A stretch of 64,000 nt of DNA from Pseudomonas sp. CC120222-01a. GTDB taxonomy: Bacteria; Pseudomonadota; Gammaproteobacteria; Pseudomonadales; Pseudomonadaceae. A program made the translations under genes and the position numbers. Positions 7,820 through 17,331 of the stretch are shown here, piece by piece (position 1 is the stretch's first letter; the number at the start of each line of letters is the position of its first letter). Under the pieces are notes generated by a model. The model had not been told where the DNA came from, did no database searches, and worked only from the letters and a program-made list of their open reading frames with translations. The stretch covers positions 1 to 64,000 of the forward strand of contig NZ_QEQQ01000005.1 of assembly GCF_003097235.1 (NCBI RefSeq), written 5' to 3'.

Positions 7820-7890
7820 GCCTGGGGTCTATGGGGATAGACACCAGGCTTTGCTGTCGAGCGCTTAGCGCCTCACAACAAAAACAACGA
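7820..7890 (+). promoter_or_regulatory. glpF leader: stem-loop plus Hfq/Crc-type A-rich site
   Basis: A 12-bp stem with one mismatch (7820-7832 with 7837-7849, loop GGGG) lies 50 nt before the start. Next to the ribosome-binding site is ACAACAAAAACAACGA (7875-7890), which contains AANAANAA repeats. This is the catabolite-activity motif bound by Hfq with Crc in Pseudomonas to block translation of carbon-uptake genes. Glycerol uptake is a plausible target. Confidence 0.6.
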
Positions 7891-7898
7891 GGTCAGAC

Positions 7899-8750
7899 AT
7901 GACGACTGCTCTACGCGAACCCACACTGTCCAGCCAATGCCTGGCCGAGTTTCTCGGCACCGCCTTGCTGATCTTCTTCGGTACCGGCTGCGTTGCCGCG
8001 CTCAAGGTCGCTGGCGCCAGCTTCGGGCTATGGGAAATCAGCATCATCTGGGGTGTCGGCGTGAGCATGGCGATCTACCTCACCGCTGGCATTTCCGGCG
8101 CGCACCTGAACCCGGCCGTGAGCATCGCGCTCACCCTGTTCGCCGGCTTCGACAAGCGCAAGCTGCCGTTCTACGCGCTTGCCCAGATCTGCGGAGCATT
8201 CTGCGGCGCCGCACTCGTTTACACGCTCTACAGCAACCTGTTCTTCGATTTCGAACAGGCCCACGCCATGCTGCGTGGCAGCACCGAAAGCCTGGAACTG
8301 GCTTCGGTCTTCTCGACGTATCCGCACCCGTCACTGTCCACTGGCCAGGCGTTCCTGGTCGAAGTGGTGATCACCGCGATCCTGATGGCGGTGATCATGG
8401 CCCTGACCGATGACAACAACGGCCTGCCGCGCGGCGCCATGGCGCCGTTGCTCATCGGCCTGCTGATTGCCGTGATCGGCAGTGCCATGGGCCCGCTGAC
8501 CGGCTTTGCGATGAACCCGGCCCGCGATTTCGGGCCCAAATTGATGACTTTCCTGGCTGGCTGGGGCGAAATCGCCTTCACTGGCGGTCGGGACATTCCG
8601 TATTTCCTGGTTCCGGTGTTCGCACCGATCCTCGGCGCATGCCTGGGGGCTGCGACCTATCGCGGCCTGATCGCCCGCAACCTGCCGACGGCGCAAAGCG
8701 CAAGCGCCGAGACAACCGACAATCGCCAGGGCGATACTCAAGCCAACTGA
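7899..8750 (+). CDS. glpF: Glycerol facilitator (aquaglyceroporin)
   Basis: The 283-residue channel admits glycerol across the inner membrane. Both half-helix motifs are present: NPA at 71-73 (GAHLNPAVS) and NPA at 206-208 (FAMNPARDFG). The aspartate after NPAR and the glycine-rich pore are glycerol-type features. Six transmembrane helices can be drawn. The ATG at 7899 follows GAGGTC. It begins the glpF-glpK unit: glpK starts 41 bp later. The C-terminal tail is hydrophilic and Ser/Thr-rich. Confidence 0.96.
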   Translation: MTTALREPTLSSQCLAEFLGTALLIFFGTGCVAALKVAGASFGLWEISIIWGVGVSMAIYLTAGISGAHLNPAVSIALTLFAGFDKRKLPFYALAQICGAFCGAALVYTLYSNLFFDFEQAHAMLRGSTESLELASVFSTYPHPSLSTGQAFLVEVVITAILMAVIMALTDDNNGLPRGAMAPLLIGLLIAVIGSAMGPLTGFAMNPARDFGPKLMTFLAGWGEIAFTGGRDIPYFLVPVFAPILGACLGAATYRGLIARNLPTAQSASAETTDNRQGDTQAN

Positions 8751-8764
8751 TGCTGACGCCCTGA

Positions 8765-10291
<1,527 letters not shown>

Positions 10292-10298
10292 CACACAA

Positions 10299-10319
10299 GG
10301 GGGCCGCGATGCGGCCCCC
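10299..10319 (+). terminator. Hairpin between glpK and glpR
   Basis: GGGGGCCGC (10299-10307), loop GAT, GCGGCCCCC (10311-10319). The stem is strong but no T-run follows, so it may pause or stabilise the upstream mRNA and let some transcripts run into glpR. Confidence 0.6.
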
Positions 10320-10392
10320 ATCGTCTACTGGCCGTACTCCCCTTCCTACGGCATCATTGCAGAATTTGTCCGGCAGCCCCAAAGGACCGCCC

Positions 10393-11148
10393 ATGAATCT
10401 GCCCCCACGCCAACAACAAATCCTCGAACTGGTGCGCGACCGCGGCTACGTCAGTATCGAAGAAATGGCGCAGCTGTTCGTCGTCACGCCGCAAACCATC
10501 CGCCGCGACATCAACCAGCTCGCCGAGCTCAACCTGCTGCGCCGCTACCACGGCGGTGCTGCCTATGATTCGAGCATCGAGAACACTGCCTATGCCATGC
10601 GCGCCGACCAGATGCGCGATGAAAAGCAACGCATCGCCGAAGCCGTGGCGCGGCAGATTCCCGACCATGCCTCACTGTTCATCAATATCGGCACGACTAC
10701 GGAGTCGATTGCCCGGGCATTGCTCAACCACAACCACCTGAAGGTCATCACCAACAACCTGCATGTGGCTGCCATTTTGGCCGCCAAGGATGACTTCGAG
10801 GTCCTGGTAGCCGGCGGCACGGTGCGTCGTGACGGCGGCGTGGTGGGCCAGGCCAGCGTCGACTTCATCAATCAGTTCAAAGTGGATTTCGCCCTGGTGG
10901 GCATCAGCGGCATCGATGAAGACGGCAGCTTGCTCGATTTCGATTATCAGGAAGTGCGGGTTTCCCAGGCGATCATCGCCAATGCCCGCCAGGTTGTGCT
11001 TGCCGCCGACTCCAGCAAGTTCGGGCGCAACGCCATGGTGCGCCTGGGCTCGATCAGCCTGGTCGACTGCCTGGTGACCGACCAGGCACCTACACCTGCC
11101 CTCACCCAACTGCTGAACCAGTACAAGATCCGCCTCGAAGTGGTCTGA
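10393..11148 (+). CDS. glpR: DeoR-family repressor of glycerol genes
   Basis: The 251-residue regulator has an N-terminal winged helix-turn-helix (residues about 5-58: [19 protein letters not shown] ... [12 protein letters not shown]). Its C-terminal DeoR sugar-phosphate sensor domain includes the [13 protein letters not shown] phosphate loop and LVGISGID. The ligand is expected to be glycerol 3-phosphate. The start at 10393 (MNLPPRQQ) is preceded by AAAGGA; an upstream in-frame start at 10309 lacks one. Location between glpK and glpD and the GlpR-like sites near glpF and glpD support self-contained regulon control. Confidence 0.95.
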   Translation: MNLPPRQQQILELVRDRGYVSIEEMAQLFVVTPQTIRRDINQLAELNLLRRYHGGAAYDSSIENTAYAMRADQMRDEKQRIAEAVARQIPDHASLFINIGTTTESIARALLNHNHLKVITNNLHVAAILAAKDDFEVLVAGGTVRRDGGVVGQASVDFINQFKVDFALVGISGIDEDGSLLDFDYQEVRVSQAIIANARQVVLAADSSKFGRNAMVRLGSISLVDCLVTDQAPTPALTQLLNQYKIRLEVV

Positions 11149-11154
11149 GCTTAC

Positions 11155-11182
11155 GACGGGCCGTCAAAAGGCCCGTCATTTT
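11155..11182 (+). terminator. Rho-independent terminator of glpR
   Basis: GACGGGCC (11155-11162), loop GTCAAAA, GGCCCGTC (11170-11177), then ATTTTC. It separates glpR from glpD. Confidence 0.8.
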
Positions 11183-11303
11183 CGTAAATGTTCACTTTAT
11201 TGTCATCTGATCAGTTTTTTCTATAAAGACTGACTGGCGACCGGCTTTCTGTTGCGCTAGTATTTTCGAAAACGAACATCAATGTTCATATTCGATGTGA
11301 ACA
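11178..11303 (+). promoter_or_regulatory. glpD promoter and GlpR-like operators
   Basis: TTGTCA (11200-11205) and TATAAA (11222-11227) are 16 bp apart. Downstream, ATTTTCGAAAACGAACAT (11262-11279) is close to the GlpR consensus ATGTTCGWTAWCGAACAT. ATGTTCATATTCGATGTGAA from 11282 (the dyad continues to 11303) is a second, partly symmetric site. A weaker candidate at 11178-11195 (TTTTCGTAAATGTTCA) lies upstream. Two sites in tandem after the start point fit repression by GlpR. Confidence 0.65.
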
Positions 11304-11322
11304 GCCTCAGGAGGCCTTGCCC

Positions 11323-12861
11323 GTGTCCCAGCCCGTTTCGTCCCAGCCCCCAGTCGCCGACTGCTACGACCTCGCCGTGATCGGCGGTGGCATCAATGGT
11401 GTGGGTATCGCTGCAGACGCCGCCGGGCGCGGCCTCAAGGTGTTCCTCTGCGAGAAGGACGACCTGGCGCAGCACACCTCGTCGGCCAGCAGCAAGCTGA
11501 TCCATGGCGGCCTGCGCTACCTGGAACACTACGAATTCCGTTTGGTGCGTGAAGCGCTGGCCGAACGCGAAGTACTGCTGGCCAAGGCCCCGCACATCGT
11601 CAAACCGATGCGCTTCGTGCTACCGCACCGCCCGCACCTGCGCCCGGCGTGGATGATCCGCGCCGGCCTGTTCCTCTACGACCACCTGGGCAAACGCAAG
11701 CGCCTGGGTGCCTCCCGCAGCTTGCGCTTTGGCCCGGGCTACCCGCTCAAGCCGGCAATCACCCGCGGATTCGAATATGCCGACTGCGCTGTGGACGATG
11801 CCCGTCTGGTGGTGCTCAATGCCATGAGCGCCCGCGAAAACGGCGCACGCATCCACACCCACACCCGTTGCCTGCGCGCTGAGCGTGTGGACGGCCTTTG
11901 GCAGGTTGAACTGCAGCACGCCGATGGCAGCCTGCAGAGCATTCGCGCCCGCGCCCTGGTCAATGCCGCCGGCCCCTGGGTCGCCAGCTTCATCAAGGAC
12001 GATCTCAAGCTCGATGCCCCTTATGGCATCCGCCTGATCCAGGGCAGCCACGTCATCGTGCCGCGTCTGTACGAGGGCGAACACGCCTACATCCTGCAGA
12101 ACGAAGACCAGCGCATCGTCTTCTGCATTCCGTACCTGGAGCGCTTTACCCTGATCGGTACCACCGACCGCGAATACAGCGGCGACCCGGCCAAGGTGGC
12201 AATCACCGAGCAAGAAACAGACTACTTGCTGAAGGTGGTCAACGAACACTTCAACCATCAGCTGGTGCGCGACGATATCGTGCACACTTACTCTGGTGTC
12301 CGCCCACTGTGCAACGACGAGTCGGACAACCCGTCCGCCGTCACCCGGGACTACACCTTGGCGCTGTCGGCCAGCGAAGGCCAGGCACCCTTGCTCTCGG
12401 TGTTCGGCGGCAAGCTGACCACTTACCGCAAGCTGGCCGAATCGGCAATGGCCGAGCTCCAGCCGCACTTCCCGCACATGCGTGGCAGCTGGACGGCCAG
12501 TGCGCCATTGCCGGGTGGAGAAAACATGACCACCGTCCAGGCGTTGGTCGATGCTGTACTGGCGCGCTGCGGCTGGCTGCCGGTGGACATCGCTAAACGC
12601 TGGGCACTCACCTATGGCTACCGCGTATGGCAGTTGCTCGATGGCGTGCATGGGCCGCAAGACCTGGGCCAGGCGATTGGCGGTGGGCTGTTCGCGCGCG
12701 AGGTGGACTACCTGTGCGACCAGGAGTGGGCGTGCGGCGCCGACGATATCCTCTGGCGCCGCACCAAGCTGGGGCTGTTCACCAGCGCGGCTGAGCAACA
12801 GGTGTTGAAAGATTACCTGCAACAACGCGCGCGGCGTCAGGCTGACATCCAGGCAGCCTGA
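11323..12861 (+). CDS. glpD: Aerobic glycerol-3-phosphate dehydrogenase
   Basis: The 512-residue FAD enzyme oxidises glycerol 3-phosphate to dihydroxyacetone phosphate and feeds electrons to ubiquinone at the inner membrane. The FAD-binding DLAVIGGGINGVGIAADAAG motif is at about 17-36; SSKLIHGGLRYLE and the C-terminal DAO_C domain (YLCDQEWACGADDILWRRTK) are family hallmarks. I chose GTG at 11323 because AGGAGG (11309-11314) is 8 nt upstream; a TTG at 11317 is too close to that site. It completes the glycerol pathway with glpF and glpK. Confidence 0.96.
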   Translation: MSQPVSSQPPVADCYDLAVIGGGINGVGIAADAAGRGLKVFLCEKDDLAQHTSSASSKLIHGGLRYLEHYEFRLVREALAEREVLLAKAPHIVKPMRFVLPHRPHLRPAWMIRAGLFLYDHLGKRKRLGASRSLRFGPGYPLKPAITRGFEYADCAVDDARLVVLNAMSARENGARIHTHTRCLRAERVDGLWQVELQHADGSLQSIRARALVNAAGPWVASFIKDDLKLDAPYGIRLIQGSHVIVPRLYEGEHAYILQNEDQRIVFCIPYLERFTLIGTTDREYSGDPAKVAITEQETDYLLKVVNEHFNHQLVRDDIVHTYSGVRPLCNDESDNPSAVTRDYTLALSASEGQAPLLSVFGGKLTTYRKLAESAMAELQPHFPHMRGSWTASAPLPGGENMTTVQALVDAVLARCGWLPVDIAKRWALTYGYRVWQLLDGVHGPQDLGQAIGGGLFAREVDYLCDQEWACGADDILWRRTKLGLFTSAAEQQVLKDYLQQRARRQADIQAA

Positions 12862-12881
12862 CGCCGCCTGCCGGGTGGCGC

Positions 12882-15800
12882 TTAGCCCACGGATCGGCGG
12901 CGAGCCCAGGCTTCGGTGGTAAGGCTGCGCATCAACGCCATCTCATCGGCCTCATGCTCGTGCATCAACGCCTGGGTCCGTCGGGCGTAGTCGCTTTCCT
13001 GGCCCGTAGTGGCCTGTACCTCCAGCGATTCCATGCGCTCGTGGAAGGGCGCAGTCAGGGCCTGGAAGCGTTCTGGGTACGTTTCGCGCAGGTAGTTCTG
13101 CCAGAAGGGCCGCTGCACCAGCGCGTCGAGCATGGCCACCGACGTATCGGCCCTCAGCACGTCCAGCTCCGCATGGCTGAGGTCGGCGTGGCTCACGTGG
13201 GCGAACGAGGCGAAATGCATCCGGTCTGCTGATGCTGGCAGGTCCAGCACGGTTGCCAGCCGTGAGCGGTAGTAGAGCCGCGTTTCGATTTCGTCGACCT
13301 CGACCAGGCCCTCCGCGCGCAAGCGTTGCACGTGGCGTGCGGCAATCTCATCGAGCAGGTCCAACCGGTGCAGCTGGCGACCCAGGCGCAGGAAACGGGC
13401 CTCCCGCACGGCCACCGGAACGCCGTCGATGCCTTGGTAGGCCAAAATGCCCACCTCCATCTGGTTGAGCATCAACAACAAGCGGTCATCGCAGCTACGG
13501 GGCGCATCAGCCTCGCGGAACAGCTGCTCGCGCAAGGCTTCGTTGTGTTCACAGGCGTCGAGGATATGCCAGACACGCCGGCGATAATGCCGCGGATGCG
13601 CTTCGAAATCCTCGCCTTCGACGAAATCGGCGAGGAAACGGAATAGCCCTGCCGAGCCTGGCTCTTCGATCAGACGGTCCCATGTAGCTTCACGGCGCGC
13701 GCGCAACGTTTCGTCCCGGCTGGCCACCCATTCAGCGCGAGTCTCGACGTCCACCGCCTCGTGCGAATACGATGCTCCGCCCCGGGCGCTGGATTCGCTG
13801 ACACCGCGTGCCTCGTCAAGGTAGGCTGCGCTGCTTTCGTTGAGCGGGTTCTCGTGCAGGTTGAGCCTTTGCAGACGCAGGCGTAAACCACGCATCTCGC
13901 GCTGCAGCTCGCTGATCCGGTTGTCGCGCAGGTCGATGTGCGCACGCAATGCGACCCGCTGGTGGATCACGGCCATATCCGCCTGCCCGGTAGACCGCAG
14001 CCGCACATCGCGCACGTGGGGCAAGGCCGTGAGGTCAGGCATGCCGTTGAGCGGGTTGTAGCTGAGGATCAGCGTATCCAGCAACTGCAACCTCGCCAGG
14101 TTGCCGCTTGCAGCTTCGTCCAGAATGATCTGGTTATTGCCCAGGTTAAGCCTTCTCAGCTGGGTAAGCCTTTCGATCCCTTCAGGCACGCGGCTCAGGC
14201 GATTGCCGCTAAGGTCGAGATCGACAACATTCGGAAATAACCTGAGGAATGACGCGTCGATGTCCAGCAGGTTCATGTTGCGCAACGCCAGCCGGCGGAC
14301 ATGGACGTAATCGATACCGGCCGGCAGGCTGGGCAGCGCATCGACATGCTCGCCATCGAGGGTCAGTTCGTACTGATCGTTACCGTCCACCAGCTTGCGC
14401 CGCCAGCTGCGGCGCAGCGTATCGGCGACACGGCGGCGGCGGATGGCGTCTATCGGTGTACGCCAATCGGCCTGCCATTGGCGCAGCACCTCACGCAGCT
14501 GGGTGAGCTGGCGCTGCAGCATCTGGTAATGGTCCCACAGGTTTTCACCGCGCTGGCGCACTGCCTCCATGTAGGCCTCGAGCTGCATTTCGCTCAGGGT
14601 CGGGAAGATCTGGTGAATGCCTCGCCGTATCGCCTGCCGACTGCTCTCGCCATCCCCACTGAGCCGATAGGCCAGGCGTCCATCGGCAAAACGCCGGGGT
14701 GGGCGCACGCCAGCGCCCCGCGGAACGAGCCCCATCAGCTTGGCCGCTTGCTCACGGTCGTTGGCGGCGCTCTCGAGCAACGTGTCGCGTAATTGCGACA
14801 TCTGCAGGTCGATGTTGCCCAACGCCATCTTCTGGTCGTCGTCAAGACACTGCACCATCGCTTGCAGCAAGGAACCGGGGCTACCTGTACCGCTGTCTAG
14901 CGCATAGGCCTGGTCATGCTTGATGATCACTCTGGTCTCGCTCGCAGCCTCGCCTTGGCTTGCGCACAGCAACAGCCCATCGCGGCTACCGACGCGTAGT
15001 TCCACCCGTACCGAGTCGGGCCAGGGCGCCTTGCGTTCGATCAACCCGAAGATGAGCTTCTCGCCATCGGCATTGAGCATTTCCGGCAGCCGCACACCCA
15101 GGCAGGCCCGATCCACGCGACTATCGCGCACATACCAGCGTGCGCGCTCGGCCATCCCAAGCGGGATCCGCGACTCGGTGAGCAGTTGTTGCTGCACGGC
15201 CGAGCTGCTGTGATCGATGATTTCCTGGGCGCCGCGGGGCGTCAGACCGCTGAATGCCTTCATCAATTTGCCTTGCTCAGGGCTGGCTGGTTGGCGCGCC
15301 TGCTCCAGCGCCGGGCCGCGCAGCCCTGGTTGGGCGGCATGCAGCTCGAGAAGCTCGTGCATGTCCAGCAAGCGGGCGGGCGCTGCACCGCGCTCAAGGG
15401 CCAGGCGCCGCAGTTGGTCGGTCTGCAGGCCCGTGGCATCCAGCAATATACGAGCCCTGGACGAGAGCATATCGGCGAAATCCCAGCCCGGTAGCCCCTG
15501 GAGCATGACTAACGGGTTGCTTTCGCGAGGCAGGAAGTGAGGGTTACGCCTGAGCCTCACACTGCCTGCGGGTAGCACTTTCGGCTCCAGCTCGCCCACC
15601 CACGACACGCGCTTGACGCCGTGAAGCACGGCGCCCGTGGCACCTGCCAATGCCAGACCCTCGACCACATTGAAGACATGATCCAATGCGCCTTGTCGAT
15701 CACCCAACTGCCAGTTCCGGTAGCCCTCGTAGACTTCGTCGAGCAGTTGCACGGCGCTCACCACCAGCAGCAGCTCACCCAACACGGGCACGAAAAGCGC

Positions 15801-17000
15801 AGCCAGGCCCAGCAGATCCAGCCCGGCAGCCTCCATCGCCTGCAAGCGCCTGTGCCTGCTCAAGCGGTCTTCATCGTCGGTAGGGACCGCGACGTAACGC
15901 GCATCATCGTAGAGCCTGGCTTGCACCTGAGCCTGGGCATGGCTGAACAGCTCGCCATCGACCGGCAGGTTGCGCCCGTCCAGCTCCAGCGGCTTTGCCG
16001 GTGCCGCAGCGGCCAGCGCGCGCGACAGTGCCGTGTCGAAACGCTGTCGATCCCGGGCCCTGACAAAGCGGCGAAGGTAGTTTCGCAGCGGCTTGTCGCT
16101 CATGCGTGTCGCCAGGTCGGCGTATACCTGTTCCCAGGCGTCGTAATGGCGCAGGCTTTTTTCCGGATCACCCGGCAACCACAGAATCACTTCATCGATG
16201 GCCGCATCCGGCGCAGGTCGCCATTCCAGGGCGATGACCCCGACCATGGGCGTACCCAACAGGTACAACTGGCGCGCTGACAGCGTGCCGCCCTGATAGG
16301 CGGGCAGCGGCGGTCGCTCGAGCAGCGGCAACAGGCGCTGCAGATCACGCTCGTCGAGCTGGCCCTTGATCCGAGCCTCGTACAACGCAGCCTTCATTTG
16401 TGTCCGCACGCCGTCCTGAAACAGCTGGTCAATGCCTTTGCGTGCCTGGTCGACCGGTTGGCCTCGCCCTGCCTTGGGCTGCAGTACGGTCTTGAGCAGC
16501 GCCTGGTACCGACCACCGATGTCCAGCGTGCGACACAGTTTCACGAAACGCTCGAAGCTCATCTTCAAGCGTGCCTTTTTGCCGTCGACCAGATACGCCT
16601 TGCGCAGTAGCCAGGGTTCGGCCTCATGCGCTTCGAAATTGTGCATCGCCGAAGCCAGCAGTGACTGGCGTGTGGTGTAGGTAACGGTCGGGTGATGAAA
16701 CTTCTCCGCCGCCGAAGGCAGAGAGAACTCTTCCGTGACCACGGTGAATGCGTGCCGCGGATCGACGTGGCCCAGCCCGGACTCGGCCAGGGCTTTTTCC
16801 AGCAGCGGCGCGCCGAAGTCCTCGACGCTCGGTATGCGGCTCAACAGGTGCCGCAACTGGTCGGCAACTTGCTGCTGTTCACGCAATGCCTTGTGGTAGG
16901 CCTCGACATGCTGCGTCTGGGCAGTGGCAATCCAATCGGGCAAACGTCGTGCAATCAGATGATCGACCGAATCGGACGGGTAGATATCGGCAGAGGGCAT
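12882..17000 (-). CDS. Leucine-rich-repeat protein with NEL-type E3 ubiquitin ligase domain
   Basis: The 1372-residue protein starts at 17000 (MPSADIYPSDSVD), preceded by AGGAGA; the frame extends to 17138 without a better site. The N-terminal about 880 residues resemble the dermonecrotic-toxin-like (DUF6543) regions of large Pseudomonas proteins. They include two hydrophobic stretches at about 392-428 and 436-460 that could be membrane-active. About 885-1055 hold leucine-rich repeats (VVDLDLSGNRLSRVPEGI, LRRLNLGNNQI, LDTLILSYNPLNGMP, HIDLRDNRI, LQRLNLHENPL). About 1075-1372 match the NEL domain of IpaH/SspH ligases. C1170 sits in SCDDRL, the catalytic Cys-x-Asp motif that accepts ubiquitin. 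No signal peptide is seen. The gene is a stand-alone unit convergent with glpD. Target and secretion route are unknown. Confidence 0.85.
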   Translation of the reverse strand: MPSADIYPSDSVDHLIARRLPDWIATAQTQHVEAYHKALREQQQVADQLRHLLSRIPSVEDFGAPLLEKALAESGLGHVDPRHAFTVVTEEFSLPSAAEKFHHPTVTYTTRQSLLASAMHNFEAHEAEPWLLRKAYLVDGKKARLKMSFERFVKLCRTLDIGGRYQALLKTVLQPKAGRGQPVDQARKGIDQLFQDGVRTQMKAALYEARIKGQLDERDLQRLLPLLERPPLPAYQGGTLSARQLYLLGTPMVGVIALEWRPAPDAAIDEVILWLPGDPEKSLRHYDAWEQVYADLATRMSDKPLRNYLRRFVRARDRQRFDTALSRALAAAAPAKPLELDGRNLPVDGELFSHAQAQVQARLYDDARYVAVPTDDEDRLSRHRRLQAMEAAGLDLLGLAALFVPVLGELLLVVSAVQLLDEVYEGYRNWQLGDRQGALDHVFNVVEGLALAGATGAVLHGVKRVSWVGELEPKVLPAGSVRLRRNPHFLPRESNPLVMLQGLPGWDFADMLSSRARILLDATGLQTDQLRRLALERGAAPARLLDMHELLELHAAQPGLRGPALEQARQPASPEQGKLMKAFSGLTPRGAQEIIDHSSSAVQQQLLTESRIPLGMAERARWYVRDSRVDRACLGVRLPEMLNADGEKLIFGLIERKAPWPDSVRVELRVGSRDGLLLCASQGEAASETRVIIKHDQAYALDSGTGSPGSLLQAMVQCLDDDQKMALGNIDLQMSQLRDTLLESAANDREQAAKLMGLVPRGAGVRPPRRFADGRLAYRLSGDGESSRQAIRRGIHQIFPTLSEMQLEAYMEAVRQRGENLWDHYQMLQRQLTQLREVLRQWQADWRTPIDAIRRRRVADTLRRSWRRKLVDGNDQYELTLDGEHVDALPSLPAGIDYVHVRRLALRNMNLLDIDASFLRLFPNVVDLDLSGNRLSRVPEGIERLTQLRRLNLGNNQIILDEAASGNLARLQLLDTLILSYNPLNGMPDLTALPHVRDVRLRSTGQADMAVIHQRVALRAHIDLRDNRISELQREMRGLRLRLQRLNLHENPLNESSAAYLDEARGVSESSARGGASYSHEAVDVETRAEWVASRDETLRARREATWDRLIEEPGSAGLFRFLADFVEGEDFEAHPRHYRRRVWHILDACEHNEALREQLFREADAPRSCDDRLLLMLNQMEVGILAYQGIDGVPVAVREARFLRLGRQLHRLDLLDEIAARHVQRLRAEGLVEVDEIETRLYYRSRLATVLDLPASADRMHFASFAHVSHADLSHAELDVLRADTSVAMLDALVQRPFWQNYLRETYPERFQALTAPFHERMESLEVQATTGQESDYARRTQALMHEHEADEMALMRSLTTEAWARRRSVG

Positions 17001-17091
17001 GGTTGTCTCCTGGTCTGTAAAGAGACGCAGGACACCATGCGGCAGCGGGGCATTGTCGGTACTTATCACTGGGTACCCCCATTGCCCTTCA

Positions 17092-17136
17092 TTCGGATTC
17101 CCGACTGCCAGGTACTCACTCGTTCGGAAATCCGGC
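17092..17136 (+). promoter_or_regulatory. Two AauR-like binding sites upstream of aatJ
   Basis: TTCGG-ATTC-CCGAC (17092-17105) matches the AauR motif TTCGG-N4-CCGAA at 9 of 10 positions. TTCGG-AAAT-CCGGC (17123-17136) matches at 8 of 10. They are 31 bp apart, three helical turns, and lie 80-125 bp upstream of the sigma54 promoter, a typical enhancer position. The motif is recalled from P. putida work on AauR. Confidence 0.65.
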
Positions 17137-17212
17137 AATTTTCAGTTACCTGGAAATTGTCATAAAAGCTTGATGCCCAGGCTTTTCGCGACGTTATGAT
17201 CGACATCAGAGC

Positions 17213-17230
17213 TTGGCACGACTCATGCTC
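17213..17230 (+). promoter_or_regulatory. Sigma54 (-24/-12) promoter of aatJQMP
   Basis: TTGGCACGACTCATGCTC contains GG (17215-17216), ten bases, then GC (17227-17228). It matches the sigma54 consensus TTGGCACG-N4-TTGCW except for A in place of the first T of TTGC. Transcription should start near 17240, giving a leader of about 90 nt. Confidence 0.8.
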
Positions 17231-17301
17231 TACACTTGGTAGCCGAATGCAATCGCTTCTTGCGGTATTCGTTGAACGAAAGAGTCCGCCAACGGCTCCA
17301 T

Positions 17302-17315
17302 AAAAAAAACAAACA
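17302..17315 (+). promoter_or_regulatory. A-rich Hfq/Crc-type site in the aatJ leader
   Basis: AAAAAAAACAAACA lies about 16 nt before the aatJ start and near its ribosome-binding site GAGGAAAA. AANAANAA-type motifs there are bound by Hfq-Crc in Pseudomonas under catabolite repression, and amino acid uptake genes are known targets. Confidence 0.5.
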
Positions 17316-17331
17316 CGTCGAGGAAAATTTG

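Noticed and set aside
7820..7849. glpF leader hairpin as a riboswitch
   Set aside because: It is a simple stem-loop with no conserved aptamer core. I know of no glycerol riboswitch.
16999..17138. Upstream start of the NEL protein at 17138
   Set aside because: It lacks a ribosome-binding site and would overlap both AauR-like sites' region. AGGAGA directly precedes the start at 17000.
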